Source: Cryptomeria japonica
Lineage: Eukaryota > Streptophyta > Pinopsida > Cupressales > Cupressaceae
Assembly (NCBI RefSeq): GCF_030272615.1
Contig: NC_081413.1
Coordinates: forward strand, 17,615,785 to 17,679,784
Direction of reading: 5' to 3'
DNA length: 64,000 nt
Of this stretch, positions 11,501 through 21,103 are shown piece after piece. Within the stretch, counting starts at the first letter, position 1; each line of letters opens with the position of its first letter. The notes under the pieces are model-generated. The model ran no database searches, was not told the DNA's origin, and saw nothing but the letters and a program-made list of their open reading frames with translations. The translations under genes were made by a program, and so were the position numbers.

Positions 11501-11972
11501 TGTTTGATGTAAAGGTAGGTATGCTAGCAATAGGAGTCATCAAAGGGATAGAATGATTGACTTGAGTAGGAGGTTGTGTATAACCCAAATTTTCAGCACA
11601 ACTCTTCATAGGCATCACATTCGAATCCACGATGTGTGCAATACCACGCAAAATATCAATTCCATTCTTATCACTTTGAAGCATACGTTTTAGACCCTCA
11701 ATTAAAGGAAGAGCTTGACTATCAGGGTATTCATGAGACATCCATTGGTGAAAATCGTCAAATTGGTTATCCAATTTCGAAAGTTGTTCAACGGAAATTT
11801 CATGGAGAGCTTCTTCATCATTCGGAGGATTAGAGGAATTACCCATGTCCTCGTTAAAAAGGCTACTCAAATTAGGTTCCATCTCCTCGGTAGTTAAACC
11901 TCGGAAGGACTTAATTCTACGGCTTCGTCTAACGGGAATAGTGTAGGTAGGGCTTATTGTTGTAAAACTCAT
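8520..11972 (-). CDS. Gag/protease-like polyprotein of the nested element, intact 1150 codons
   Basis: A single uninterrupted frame from ATG 11972 to the stop at 8520-8522. Residues 1-300 are Ser/Pro/Asn-rich. The gag domain lies at ~310-470 (GKGDPLTHVKTFQ, then LQWYCSLPSYSITSFEQL). A zinc-knuckle-like C-X2-H-X4-H-X4-C sits near 578-591 (CHFHRQPGHDTEKC). A retropepsin-like segment lies at ~690-800 (GVLIDPSCMINV, later VKLGYPWLSSMKAI), but the expected D-S/T-G is D-P-S, so protease activity is doubtful. A strongly basic segment near 985-1005 (ARERRRKRRLRAQ) could bind RNA or serve nuclear entry; this is inference. The tail is acidic. No pol motifs follow. ATG 11972 is taken as start because it opens the frame after the leader. 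Its intactness fits recent activity of gag. Confidence 0.88.
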   Translation of the reverse strand: MSFTTISPTYTIPVRRSRRIKSFRGLTTEEMEPNLSSLFNEDMGNSSNPPNDEEALHEISVEQLSKLDNQFDDFHQWMSHEYPDSQALPLIEGLKRMLQSDKNGIDILRGIAHIVDSNVMPMKSCAENLGYTQPPTQVNHSIPLMTPIASIPTFTSNIMATSTQDIPPMITSHGGNPSSSINPLPSFNPTSSYIPSMSVPITSSQMNMTQGGNSFNHSIPPCSVPPIQSSPMVDYHRVPPPYSLPSFNNITPPSQSNTPNMNSSTEATINNLAQTVSSLQQQIASMNQSKFSVPTFDVASPLSLDIVRAIPPKHVEIPHLELYNGKGDPLTHVKTFQTICTDFAYDPRLLAKLFTRTLRDKALQWYCSLPSYSITSFEQLANAFIQQFQNNISPKVTLIDLMHCKQGVKEKVTDFIGRYKHLYAQISFPMPDNDIQRIFISNLQKDIRDKLLFSEFTSFQQLCATLHNYQLTVSQMEQSHPMAPSDKGDSSQQPFGKFKPNRDSIKFNENIINNNVNAASGVPPISKFFKKERKYTPLNESLHGIMNKLLEQNVLTLPPIRQIDPAKITSPYFDHKAFCHFHRQPGHDTEKCFSLKGKIQDLIDNNTIFVSGVNDKGNTSVAPPNQNLQIFTDPLPSHTSHTSNAIEANDSSLSSDGLVSMTPNVINFVEQQEIPKEPSITFDSSETIRAPDGPLYIVAKVKNMPCRGVLIDPSCMINVITEEFLFTLQLNQVIYDKTDVVVKLFDAFSSPAIGCITLPIEVHNKSLDVNFAIIPSSEQFRVKLGYPWLSSMKAIASPIHKCLKFPHNGEVVTVNHSLFKLAERTSSVPIDYFWPKQFQSLPPRSDHLFKSYQKWKTDMILSLSEPRTPKLDIPIILEKEVLPLKDKTNVFPQEDSQPIPMDVTMPMPNKLPKSRPIPPRHDGLGLLPKPNILPLYGAVPPPSFYREKRPSSSPIIQPKRPQPKHPSDKDENIPPPLSSTLPTKTRRNRSARERRRKRRLRAQAAASQNLQSPKTPSTSIIPFSPQPDIEPKSPKHKIHDGLDPVRVKDPIFINLDDDIDENVIHDENVTPLASDSEYELVDVDNHLSNEFSKALILSPRQEQRGLEHVHSPCLDLVIAPSAVLDVPPLACSLPSRNIDQQDRGVDDVLD

Positions 11973-12067
11973 GCACTAGAGAGAAAGAGAAAATTTTGAA
12001 TTTAGAGGTAGCAATTTTCAGTAAAAACAGCCAATCTTCCAGATTTAAGCTGTTAAATGCAATCACA

Positions 12068-12180
12068 ACAGTCTCCCGAAATTTCGGAAAAAATGTTCAG
12101 GACCGTGGCGCTCGGAGTGCAACACGGTCCTTGCAACTTTTTTCGAAATTTGCAGGGATAAAAGGTATGATGATTTTAGA
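12068..12180 (-). repeat. Leader repeat, copy 1, with GGACC...GGTCC hairpin
   Basis: Shares CCGAAATTT.GGAAAAAATG, the GC-rich GGCGCTCGGAGTGCAACAC core and the following TTTTTTC.AAATTT.CAGGGAT block with copy 2 at 12690-12800. The hairpin is at 12100-12130: arms GGACCGTG and CACGGTCC, 15-nt loop. Confidence 0.85.
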
Positions 12181-12689
12181 GCTAATCTAAAAAAATTGAG
12201 TGATTTTACGATCTGTAGATAGGCCAAATTAAAGTTGCAATCTCAAAATTGAACCCTATCAAGATTGTCGAAAAATGCAAAATTTTGAATTTTGAAAAAG
12301 AGAGGGAAACTGAAATTTTGAATTTTATGATTTTAGAGGGAATGTCAAAAGCAGTGCAAGTTTTGAAATTTAAAAATTGACTCAATTTCATGCAAAATTC
12401 AATTTTGACAGCGGAAATCAAAGTTGTTGTAATTAAGCACTTAATTTCAAAAGTCACAAATTGCAAGGATTTGAATAAAGCACTGAAATTTCGAATGAAT
12501 GTAGACACACTTTTCAGATTTATGATAATAAAAACGCAATTTTGATAGAAAATTTTAATTTCAATGATTTTTGAATGATTAGGAGCCCTAGACCAAGCAA
12601 TCACAGGATCAACTTTGACTGTAATTTTGAAAGTGTTATAATTGACAAAATCAGCCAAAATTCTGGATTTTAGCAGGAAAATACAGCAA

Positions 12690-12800
12690 GATCTCGCTCC
12701 CGAAATTTTGGAAAAAATGTCGGGGACGATGGCGCTCGGAGTGCAACACGGTCCTCGCAACTTTTTTCCAAATTTTCAGGGATGAAAGATATTGTGATTT
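12690..12800 (-). repeat. Leader repeat, copy 2
   Basis: Second copy of the ~113-bp unit, ~620 bp from copy 1. Its core (12722-12754) keeps GGCGCTCGGAGTGCAACAC exactly, but the left arm reads GGGACGATG. Confidence 0.85.
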
Positions 12801-13135
12801 TATTGCAGAATCCAAAGTTACAGCTGATTTGGAGATGTTTTGATCGGTCAAATTGTCAGACAAAGGTTGAATTAAGAGGGTTTAAAAAATTAGGGTTTTG
12901 ACACTTAACCACTTAATTTTCAAAATTAACACACAGATATGAATTGATAATTTGTAATAGAAAAACAGATCTGAAGCAAGCATTAATAATTAAGCATTTC
13001 ACAAGTCCAATTTTCAAAAAGAAATTTTAGGGTTTTTATGCAATCACCTCTAAAATTTTGCAAGAGATCAAACATGGAAATGTAATCAAGGAATCAAATT
13101 TTCAGATCTAAGCATGAAAAATCAGAAAGGATGTT

Positions 13136-13151
13136 CACGTCGGGTTCACCA
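13136..13151 (-). other. Nested element: primer binding site
   Basis: Plus strand CACGTCGGGTTCACCA, three bases from the LTR start; on the element strand it begins TGG, complementary to a tRNA CCA end. The same core lies next to the LTR at 57042. I could not name the tRNA with confidence. Confidence 0.75.
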
Positions 13152-13154
13152 AAA

Positions 13155-14380
13155 TGTAAAGCGGAAAAATCGCGATCGAACCCTAGTTGGTCTCCCCTCT
13201 TCCAACTCCGAGGAGAGAGAAGGGAGGTTCGCTAGGATTCGATGGTTTTTCACTTAGGGGAGAGACTTTACATTCAAAAGAGGGGTTGAAACTCATAAGA
13301 TCCAATCCCACACAATGTAAGATTGGATGCTAAATGAATTTCAAGGGTTAGGAAAGCAAGGCTACCCTCTTTTGTAAAGAATGTTGTTAAGGAAATTAAG
13401 CTAGGAATGCATAGAAAGTCATAAAGATTCGCTTATAAACTGAGTTTGGGTTATAGGATGAAGCTACGGACCTGGAATTAGCAGTAAAATGTCGATACGG
13501 CGCTGTCCTGCAAATTTGAGCAAAAGTTGTCGGGACGATGGCGCCCGGCGCCACGGTCATCCGAAAAATCCGCGAAACGAAGGGGGATCTGTTCGTCTCT
13601 GCACAAGGATTCCAGATCTTCAATCTCAGCCGCGTACCTGCAACCTACACACAGAAAAGCGAAGACGATTGGGGGGTTAGGGATTAGGGGTTTGCCTTTA
13701 GGTCAAACCCCGGTTTTGGAATTAACCAAGAAATGAGCAAGTGCTGTAAATGTAAATGACTGTAATGTAAAACAAGTACTAATACCTTGTTCTAAGGATG
13801 TTTGTATCCTTATGTGCGAAGGTTTAGATGTTGTATGTTGTATGTTGTAGTAGCATGTAGTAAGTGATCTCCTCTTCAATGGTTGAATCCTTGACTTGAA
13901 TGCAACACTTAGCCTTGAATGGAGACTTGAAATGATCAATTGCTTGAAGGAATGCTTGAATGCTTGAGTATAGTTTCCACGCCTTTTCCATCATATCGAA
14001 TGAAAGAGGAAAATGTAGTTTATATACTTGTCAATTAGGGCTGATAGACTGATTTTCCCGACCTTAGGCCGACCAGGAAAGTTTAATTTCCAATTTGCAA
14101 TCAAAAAGACCCGATACCACTTAGGAGACCGGGCCCAAAATAGGACCCAGGGACCAGGGTGCTGGGCGCCTTGGTCCTGAGGGACCAGGGCGCTGGGCGC
14201 TCTGGTCCCACCTCCGGGACAGCGGGGTGCAAGGGGGTTCAGGCCAATGGTGCTTGAAAAATGCAGTTTTTGGTGTCGTGAGCAAGTTTTGGGGTCTCCA
14301 TTCAGGTTGCGTGTTGCGTCGCCATCGTGAAGACCAAAATGCAGTCGAAATTGCAAGTGTCGCAATTTTAGGACGCTACA
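13155..14380 (-). repeat. Nested element: 5' LTR
   Basis: 1226 bp, TGTAAAGCGG to GACGCTACA. Versus the other LTR it carries a 33-bp tandem duplication of the GGGACCAGGG(C/T)GCTGGGCG motif (14150-14209). The U3 promoter would be near the high-coordinate end on the minus strand; no TATA box was assigned. Confidence 0.95.
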
Positions 14381-14385
14381 GTCTT
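14381..14385. repeat. Target-site duplication GTCTT, right copy
   Basis: Perfect match to 6569-6573. A 5-bp duplication is the normal result of LTR element integration. Confidence 0.95.
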
Positions 14386-16914
14386 GATAGTCTCTTCTAC
14401 CAACATGGATGACTTTTCCTCATATGATGCTGGGAGAATGTCGAGCCTTCCATCTTCGGGTGCCTCAGAGAGGTTTTCGCCCTCAGATACGTCCTTTCTT
14501 TTTACTTTTTTGGAGTCAGATAGCGCCACAGTGTGGTTTTCGCCATAAGACCCTTGTTTTGTTCTTATTTTCACATTTTTGCGACTGGAAGGTCCAACAC
14601 CCTCACCAAAGTATGCCATGTTGTTGAGTTCTATGGTGTATCCTGCTTTGTGGTCTCCAGGGGGAAGATCATTTCGTATGCCAAGGTAGTCGATAATGGC
14701 TTCGTCATTTTGAAATGTATCAAATTGTTCTGGTCCTTCATGATCCCAGTTAATGAGTTGGGGATGAACAAGGGGAAGGTCTTTAATGTTTTCGGAATTT
14801 GCAGGGCGAAGAGTGAAGATGTGGTTATATTCGGGTATATCGAGGCAATCGTCGAGGTCATCAATGGCACTTTCCTCATCAGTTTCGATCGCGAGCGAAT
14901 CCAAATTGTCATCACTAGTAGCGTTTTTCGGGACAGGTGTTCTCATCCTATGTGATTTCGACCTAAAACCTTGAAACGAAGACTGTGGGAAATCCCTATG
15001 AGTTGTTTCTTGACCAACTCTGAATTTTTTGTAAAATTCCTCTTCTTCTGTGGGTTCATCTGGCTCTCTGAATGTCTCGGTGAGTTCGTAGTCACTGGAG
15101 GATTTGTCTGAACCCCATTCCCATTCGTTGGAATCTGTGGAATAGTAATCTTCTTGTTGAACTTTGGCAACTTTGCTTTGCGATGCCTCTTCTGTCCTTT
15201 TAGTGTGTATTTTGGAAGTCAGAAAACCAAGTCCCTTTGAGCATTCCCTTCTTACAGTCAATTTAGGTTGTGAGGGTTCCATGACGCCTTCTTTGCGTAA
15301 CCCAAGAGGGCTTTTTCCATCATACCCAAATCTTTGTAGAATCTTGAAGCCTTTGCCATAGTTCTCACAAGGTATATTGATCTGATCATGTGTGTCATCT
15401 TCAATGTCTTTGTAGAGCATTTTGTATAAATCTTCCTCTTCCAATTCGCCCCATCTTTGAAAGGTAGTAGGATCCCATTTGAGCGTCATGATGAATGTTT
15501 GCTGGTTAGGATGTGGCCTTCCAAATTCTTTTGGAGAGCTCATGACTTGTCGTAAAAACATGGTCTGATTTAGAGTGTATTCTCCCATGCCTCTGTCTTG
15601 AAATTTGCCTTTAAGTTCACCTTGTCTTGAGGTCGAAGGTTTCAATGACTCAGGATCAATGTATGCCGAAGAAGGAGTAGCCTCACGATTACTGGGAATG
15701 ATGGTCTCAGTGTGTGATCTCAAGTTATTGCAATATATGAACGGATTTGGATCACCGTTGACTGTTACCTCGACTCCATTATGAGGAAACTTAATGCATT
15801 GATGATATGTTGATGGGACTGCCCTCATTTCATGAATCCAAGGACGTCCTAGCAATATGTTGTATGTGAGATCCAGATCCAGGACCTGACAAACCACATC
15901 CTTTGTAACTGGCCCAATTCTTAGAGGTAAGGTGACTGTGCCTTTGGACGAGCGCTCTTCATCATCATAGGCCTTGATGGTGATTTGATTTGTAGAATTC
16001 ACAGCTTTATCGGAATATCCCAATTGTTTAATGGTGCTCAACGTACAAATGTTTAGACCAGCTCCTCCATCTATCAGGACTCGCTTTATTCGATGCTTGT
16101 GTATGAAGGCTTCAATATGTAATGGTGCATTATGTGGCTGACTTATGGAGGCGTCATCGGCTTCTGTGAATGTAAGGGAATGTGGAATGGAAAGATATCC
16201 CACCATGGCTTGAAACTGGTCCACGTTCAGATCGGTAGGAACGGCGGTGTCTCTCAAGATTTTGTCAAGAATGGATTTATGTGTGGGAGATATGCGTAAT
16301 AGTTCAAGGATTGAAATGAGCGTGGGTGTCTTCCCTAACTGTTCTACAAGGTCATACTCAGGTTTAGTAGACGAAGAAGTGGTATTCTTAGTGGAGGCAC
16401 CTGGCAACGTGATTTTACCTCGACGAGTTGTAACATGACATTCAGAGGTAGGTTCAGAAGAAGATCCAACACCTCTCAGGACAATCTTGGGTCTCTGAGG
16501 AGGATTCTCAGGGTTTTTGTTCTTGATGGTAATGGTAGATATATGATTGTCCATTGAGATGTGGTTGATAGTAGAATCATAATTATAAGGTGCTCTAGTA
16601 TAGTTGGCCTGATCATCTGTGACTTGGGCTTTTCCTTTGTCATGCTTTGGGAATGGTTCCTTAAACATCTCATGTTCTTGATTAGATGAATGTCCCTCAA
16701 TCTCAATATCGCCCCTATCAATGAGGTCTTGCACGATGTTCTTCAGTCGATGACAATTTCCTGTCTTATGACCCTTGCTCTTATGAAATTCACAATACTC
16801 ATCATCATTCCACCAATTCGGCTTAACCTTTGGTTCATATGGAGGAAAATCTGGAACTGTGATTACCTTGTTTGCCACAAGCTTCTTGAAAACTGACTCA
16901 AGTGGTTCTCCCAA
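14386..16914 (-). pseudogene. Tat element: gag C-terminus, protease and G-patch-like region
   Basis: The open frame extends to 14368 but the last few codons come from the nested element and its target duplication (14381-14385). Near residues 41-54 is a zinc-knuckle-like C-X2-H-X4-H-X4-C, an unusual CHHC form. At about 285-300 is an aspartic protease active-site segment, LIDGGAGLN, followed ~60-70 residues later by LLGRPWIHEM. Around residue 540 a glycine-rich segment (KGFKILQRFGYDGK, then GLRKEG) resembles a G-patch, known next to the protease in several plant gypsy elements. A TGA at 16930-16932 separates it from gag; the frame is the same on both sides. Asp-Gly-Gly replaces the common Asp-Ser/Thr-Gly. 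Confidence 0.85.
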
Positions 16915-16929
16915 TGGAGTGTACTTCCT

Positions 16930-18633
16930 TCATGATCTGGAAGTTGTTTGAGTATTCACTTGATTGTTTGTAGAACTTGATCCTGAAAAGATGAACTTGG
17001 GTCTTACTGTATTGGCATCAACAACACCATCATTAACTGTGTTCTTGTTTTTATTCCAAAATCTTGGCTTGTCTTTTCCTTTAAAGTCATCTTTGTTTTC
17101 CTTGAATAGCTTGATGACTCCTTGTTCAATTAGGACCTTTTCTGTTGCTAAGCCCTTTTCAATAACATCCTTGAAGGTGGACAAACAAGCTTTCCTGAGA
17201 TCATAGCCAATATCCTTGTTAACGTTTTGAGTGAACATTTCTACCATTTGTTTTTGGGGAATTTCACAAGAGCATCTGCTGGCTAGATTTCTCCATCTTT
17301 GTAAAAATGACGCAAAAGATTCTCCCTCTTTTTGCTTAGTATTGCACAAAGTAGTGACTGAGATATCTGTTTCTATGTTGTAGGAGAAATGCTGAATGAA
17401 TGCCTCTGCTAAGTCGCCCCATGACTTAATACCGGGAGGTAATTGAGAAAACCATTCCATAGCTTGATCGCCTAAGCTCTGCAGGAACAACCTCATCAAA
17501 TATGTTTCTTCTGCCGCTACCTCAATGCAAGTTGTGAAAAATTGTCTTATGTGTGCCTTGGGGTCTCCTTTTCCTCTATACTTATCAAATTTTGGTGTCA
17601 CAAAGTGTGCAGGAAATGGAGGCATTGGGATGCTCTTATCAAATGGATAAGGACATATATCTCTCATAGTGTATGTTGGTTTTGGTGTACTCATGTCCTC
17701 CATTTTCTTTTGTAAATCTTTGATTTGTTGCTCCAAATTGCTCTTGGGAGGAGATCTATTTCTTGTAGCATACCCCATGTTTGGGACGCCAATTTGAGGA
17801 GGAGCTTGTTGCATGTATGGATGATACTGATCGTAGACATGTTCATATGGAGGTCTATATTGATGCGGCATATATGGAGCACTTGGTATAGCTTCATGTT
17901 GAGGAACCCCATATCTATTTTGTGCATGTATACCATATTCTATAGGCATGTCATGTTCTATTGTGTTGCCCCCAAATTTGACATGAGGTTTCCTTGTGTC
18001 CAAATTTTGAGTATTCCTTTGAATGTCCACTTGTTTTGATTGATCCATAGCTTGAGCATGTGATTGAGCATATCTATCTGCATAAGACTTCCATAATGGT
18101 CTTCGAAGGTAAGTATCATATGTTTGAGCATGTGTATGTGGGACTTCTGGTTTTTGAAGCAAAGCTGATGGTGATTCAGGTACCATATGTGGTCCTCTAT
18201 TTCCTCCACTATTAGGTCTCCTTTGATCCATATTGGAGTGAGGTTGTTGCAAAGGTCTATGTTCCATTATTTGAGACATGTCAAAATCATGAGGTATTTT
18301 AGCTCCACTTTGTGCCATCATGTGTAAGAAGTATTGTCTATCCCTCTTCATTATCTCTTCAACCAATCTATTGAAATGAGGATTCATTATGGATTCTTCT
18401 ATATCTGCTGATTGTATTGAAAAGTTGTCCACATTGTCATTGTGTGTAGCATTGTTGTTTGTAGTGTCTGTGTTTTCCACATTTGGAATGTTTCTATAAA
18501 CATCCATGTCAGGCAATGTAGTGTGCTCAGGATTGAAAAATAAATCATTGTCATATTCATAAGAACTCATGTTTGTGGACTCTTGAGCTTCTTTAGCTTT
18601 TCTCCTAGATTTTTGAAGGCAGGTTTCAACCAT
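16930..18633 (-). pseudogene. Tat element: gag
   Basis: 567 codons starting at ATG 18633. The first ~290 residues are low-complexity (Asn/His/Gln/Tyr/Pro-rich). A short coiled-coil-like segment (LEQQIKDLQKKMEDM) lies near residue 305. The retrotransposon gag domain follows at ~345-470, including YRGKGDPKAHIRQF and a QAMEWFSQLPPG...W segment. Gag forms the particle that packages the element RNA. It ends in TGA at 16930-16932, where the adjoining frame continues without shift, so gag, protease and pol were probably one long frame. The TGA is compatible with a C-to-T change at a CpG. Confidence 0.88.
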
Positions 18634-19130
18634 GAACTAGGTATTGACCAAGATGTGTAAGACTAGATGAAAAAATGGAAAGAGTATGGAAGACCAAGAG
18701 TTGTATGGAGTGTAAATGAATCTTGAGGTGTACTTGCAATGTCCAAAGTGTAAGACCAAGTATGTAAGTAGTAGAGTAGGTGTGACTTCCAAAGAGAGGA
18801 TAGTTTCTCTTGATGAGGTAAGCTGACCTTGACCCTAAGTAAGACCAAATGAGACCCAAAGGTAAGAAACCTTGATGAGGGACCACTTAGCAAAGTGTAG
18901 TTGTATGTAGTATGTTGACAAAGTATGATGAGGACAAGCAAGTGACCTTTTGACTCAAGTTTAGACAAGTATGAATGTAAAATGAGATGTGAAGCAATGA
19001 TGGACTGTATGAGACCCAAAGACAGGTTGAATGCTAGATGAAACCTGAAGAAACAACCTAGGAAGCTCAAGTATTCCGAAACTGATTTCTTTTGTTTGTT
19101 GGACTCTGAAATTTTTTTCTTGCAATTTTG

Positions 19131-19412
19131 AACACAGACGCGACTGTATCCTTCATAGACGCGGTTTCCTGACACAGACGCTACTATGTTTAACCCAGAC
19201 GCGCTTCTGTGATTTTTTTTGTTGATGTTTGCTGGACTGTAAAGTTTTTTTGCCCTTCTGGACACAGACACGACTGTATACTGCACAGACGCGATTCCCA
19301 GACACAGACGTGTCTCTATTCGACACAGACGCTTCTAAAAACACAGACGCTATTCTGCCCTTCACAGACGCGCTTAGATTACCTAGACGCGGTTAAAACA
19401 GACACAGACGTG
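19131..19412. repeat. CACAGACGC(G) repeat array, cluster 1
   Basis: About 12 irregular units of 18-23 bp, each beginning CACAGACGC or a one-base variant followed by a variable pyrimidine-rich stretch. A ~50-bp T-rich gap near 19212-19260 splits the array 4 + 8. Confidence 0.9.
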
Positions 19413-19699
19413 TCTCTGTAAACTTCGTGCAATTTTTCCAATCTGTGAAATTGTTTTGTTGTGACCAAATCTGACTGTTTGACTGTTTTTCGTGACAAGA
19501 GGACACAATGTTGATGAGGACTCAATGTTTGCTAGTGTTTAGACTCCAAAAATGACTCCAAGAAAAGTGTGTTGTTTGATGTAAAATTGTTTTGCATACA
19601 CTTGAAGACACAAAAGACATAATGTTTTGTTGTTTGGTCTTGATTGTTTTGAATGTTTAACATAAGACAAGCACAATTCTTATGGCTAGCCAAGACAAT

Positions 19700-20046
19700 A
19701 GTTGTTGATCCCACATGGGGTTTTACCCCCGAGGCTACGCTATTCAGAGTGGATACTTAGATGCTTGACCTCACTCGCTCCACCCTCGGCACTCACTTCT
19801 CGGGTCAGCCAAGCATCAGTCCCCATGAAAACTCCCCATGGCGAACTTTGTATCTCTATTAAGAACCGTATGTGTGTGGGCCGCTACCAGAGCTCCGACC
19901 TCCTGCCCCAACAACTAGAAGGATTTGGGCCTCTAAAACAAAATGGTGCTAGTAAGGGCATCCGCTCGTGTGGCCATACATGCGGCACTTTCAGCTCTGT
20001 AAATACAGAAGGCTCCCAGCCGGTAGGGGTTACGCCCTACAAATGA
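19700..20046. other. GC-rich island inside the Tat leader
   Basis: About 350 bp clearly more GC-rich than its surroundings, with clear edges. A 114-codon frame is open on the plus strand (19702-20046), antisense to the element. Its product has no domain I recognise, and composition alone could keep it open. It may be a structured RNA region or captured sequence. Confidence 0.4.
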
Positions 20047-20640
20047 TCAAATAAATTTGATCAAACGGGTTTATGGGGAGACATAGTGTTGGTATGAACT
20101 AATCAACACACGTTATCCATAGTTTTCACCATGAATACATTTGATTATAGTGGTTCGGATGAGGTGGGTTTTCCTCGCTACCACTTGGGTCGTCCTCTTC
20201 TCACTAGTAGCCTTAATGACCACACGGGAAGACAGGCCCTCTAAAGATTAAACAAAAAGAGCCTATTGCTCAAGACACAAAAGACAATGATTCAATTTTA
20301 GTGCACCAATGGAAGTGTTTGCTAATCTATGAAAACAAGGCACACAACAAAATTACAAAACCCTAGCCAAGGCCCTGCAACAAAATTTGTTAGTAGTTTG
20401 GGTTGTTTCAAATGATCACCCCTTCCTGCAAGCACACAAGTTAGGTAAATTTTAGAAAAACCCAAAAAGACTTTGTGAAAAAGGGGCCTTCAACAAAAAT
20501 GTTTTTGCTTCCAAAACAAGTTGCACAAACTTGGTTAGCTAGATCTGCAAGGGTTAGTCCAAAAATAAACCAGATCTGAAACCCTAAGTACGAAATGCGA
20601 AAATGGAACCAAAGAAAAATTTAAAATTCTGAAACAGTAA

Positions 20641-20900
20641 AACACAGACGCTGTTATACCAGACACAGACGCATCTGTATGACATAGACGCGGTTCTGTG
20701 ATGCACAGACGCGGCCAAAATACACAGACGCCTCTCTTGGACACAGACGCGGGCAGAAACAACTCAGACGCGGTTCAGAAACACAGACGCCCCTTTCAGA
20801 AACCTACAAAATAAAATTTGGCAGAAACACAGACGCGATTCCAGACAACGCAAACGCTTCTGAAAATCAGAGACGCGATCCGAACAATTGCAGATGCGGA
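20641..20900. repeat. CACAGACGC(G) repeat array, cluster 2
   Basis: About 12 further units of ~20 bp (CACAGACGCNN plus variable spacer), decaying toward the PBS side (CAAACGC, AGAGACGCG, CAGATGCGG). Confidence 0.9.
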
Positions 20901-20989
20901 AAAACCTAAAATGCCGTCAAAAAATGTCCGATCTGCAACTTCAAAAATGCAAAATCTGCAACAAAAAGGTTAAATGCAAAGGGACAAGA

Positions 20990-21007
20990 GTCCCACCGGG
21001 CGTGCCA
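20990..21007 (-). other. Tat element: primer binding site
   Basis: Plus strand GTCCCACCGGGCGTGCCA, three bases before the LTR. On the element strand it begins TGGCACGCCCGG, a PBS type common in plant gypsy elements. It differs from the PBS of the nested element. Confidence 0.85.
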
Positions 21008-21103
21008 AAATGTGTATGGTGAAAATGGATACAATAATAACAATATTGAAAGACTAAATGAATCCAACCACTAAACCCTAGCCTAACAATCAACAAAGAT
21101 CCA

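Larger units (their letters stand above)
11973..13135 (-). other. Nested element: 5' leader
   Basis: About 1.16 kb of AT-rich untranslated sequence between PBS and gag ATG. It holds two copies of a ~113-bp repeat (12068-12180 and 12690-12800), each with a GGACC/GGGAC...CACGGTCC hairpin. No gene seen. Confidence 0.7.
6574..14380 (-). mobile_element. Nested non-autonomous LTR retrotransposon with intact gag only (TR-GAG type)
   Basis: 7807 bp bounded by two near-identical LTRs with TG...CA ends and a perfect 5-bp TSD. On the minus strand: 5' LTR 14380-13155, PBS 13151-13136, ~1.2-kb leader, one 1150-codon gag/protease-like frame (11972-8520), ~740-bp 3' region, PPT, 3' LTR 7776-6574. No RT, RNase H or integrase was found in any frame. 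By eye the LTRs differ by about ten substitutions over ~1.2 kb plus two indels, so the insertion is young. An element that moved recently without pol must have used proteins from an autonomous relative. Confidence 0.92.
18634..20989 (-). other. Tat element: long 5' leader
   Basis: About 2.35 kb between PBS and gag ATG without supportable genes. It holds two clusters of the CACAGACGC repeat and, between them, a GC-rich island (about 19700-20045). The rest is AT-rich. Confidence 0.7.

Noticed and set aside
19702-20046. 114-codon plus-strand frame as a gene
   Set aside because: Antisense to the element, no domain, and the GC-rich island makes stops rare; kept only as an island.
19131-20900. CRISPR-like appearance of the CACAGACGC array (short repeat, variable spacer)
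   Set aside because: Core is only ~9 bp, spacers ~10 bp, the context is a plant retrotransposon leader and no cas genes exist.
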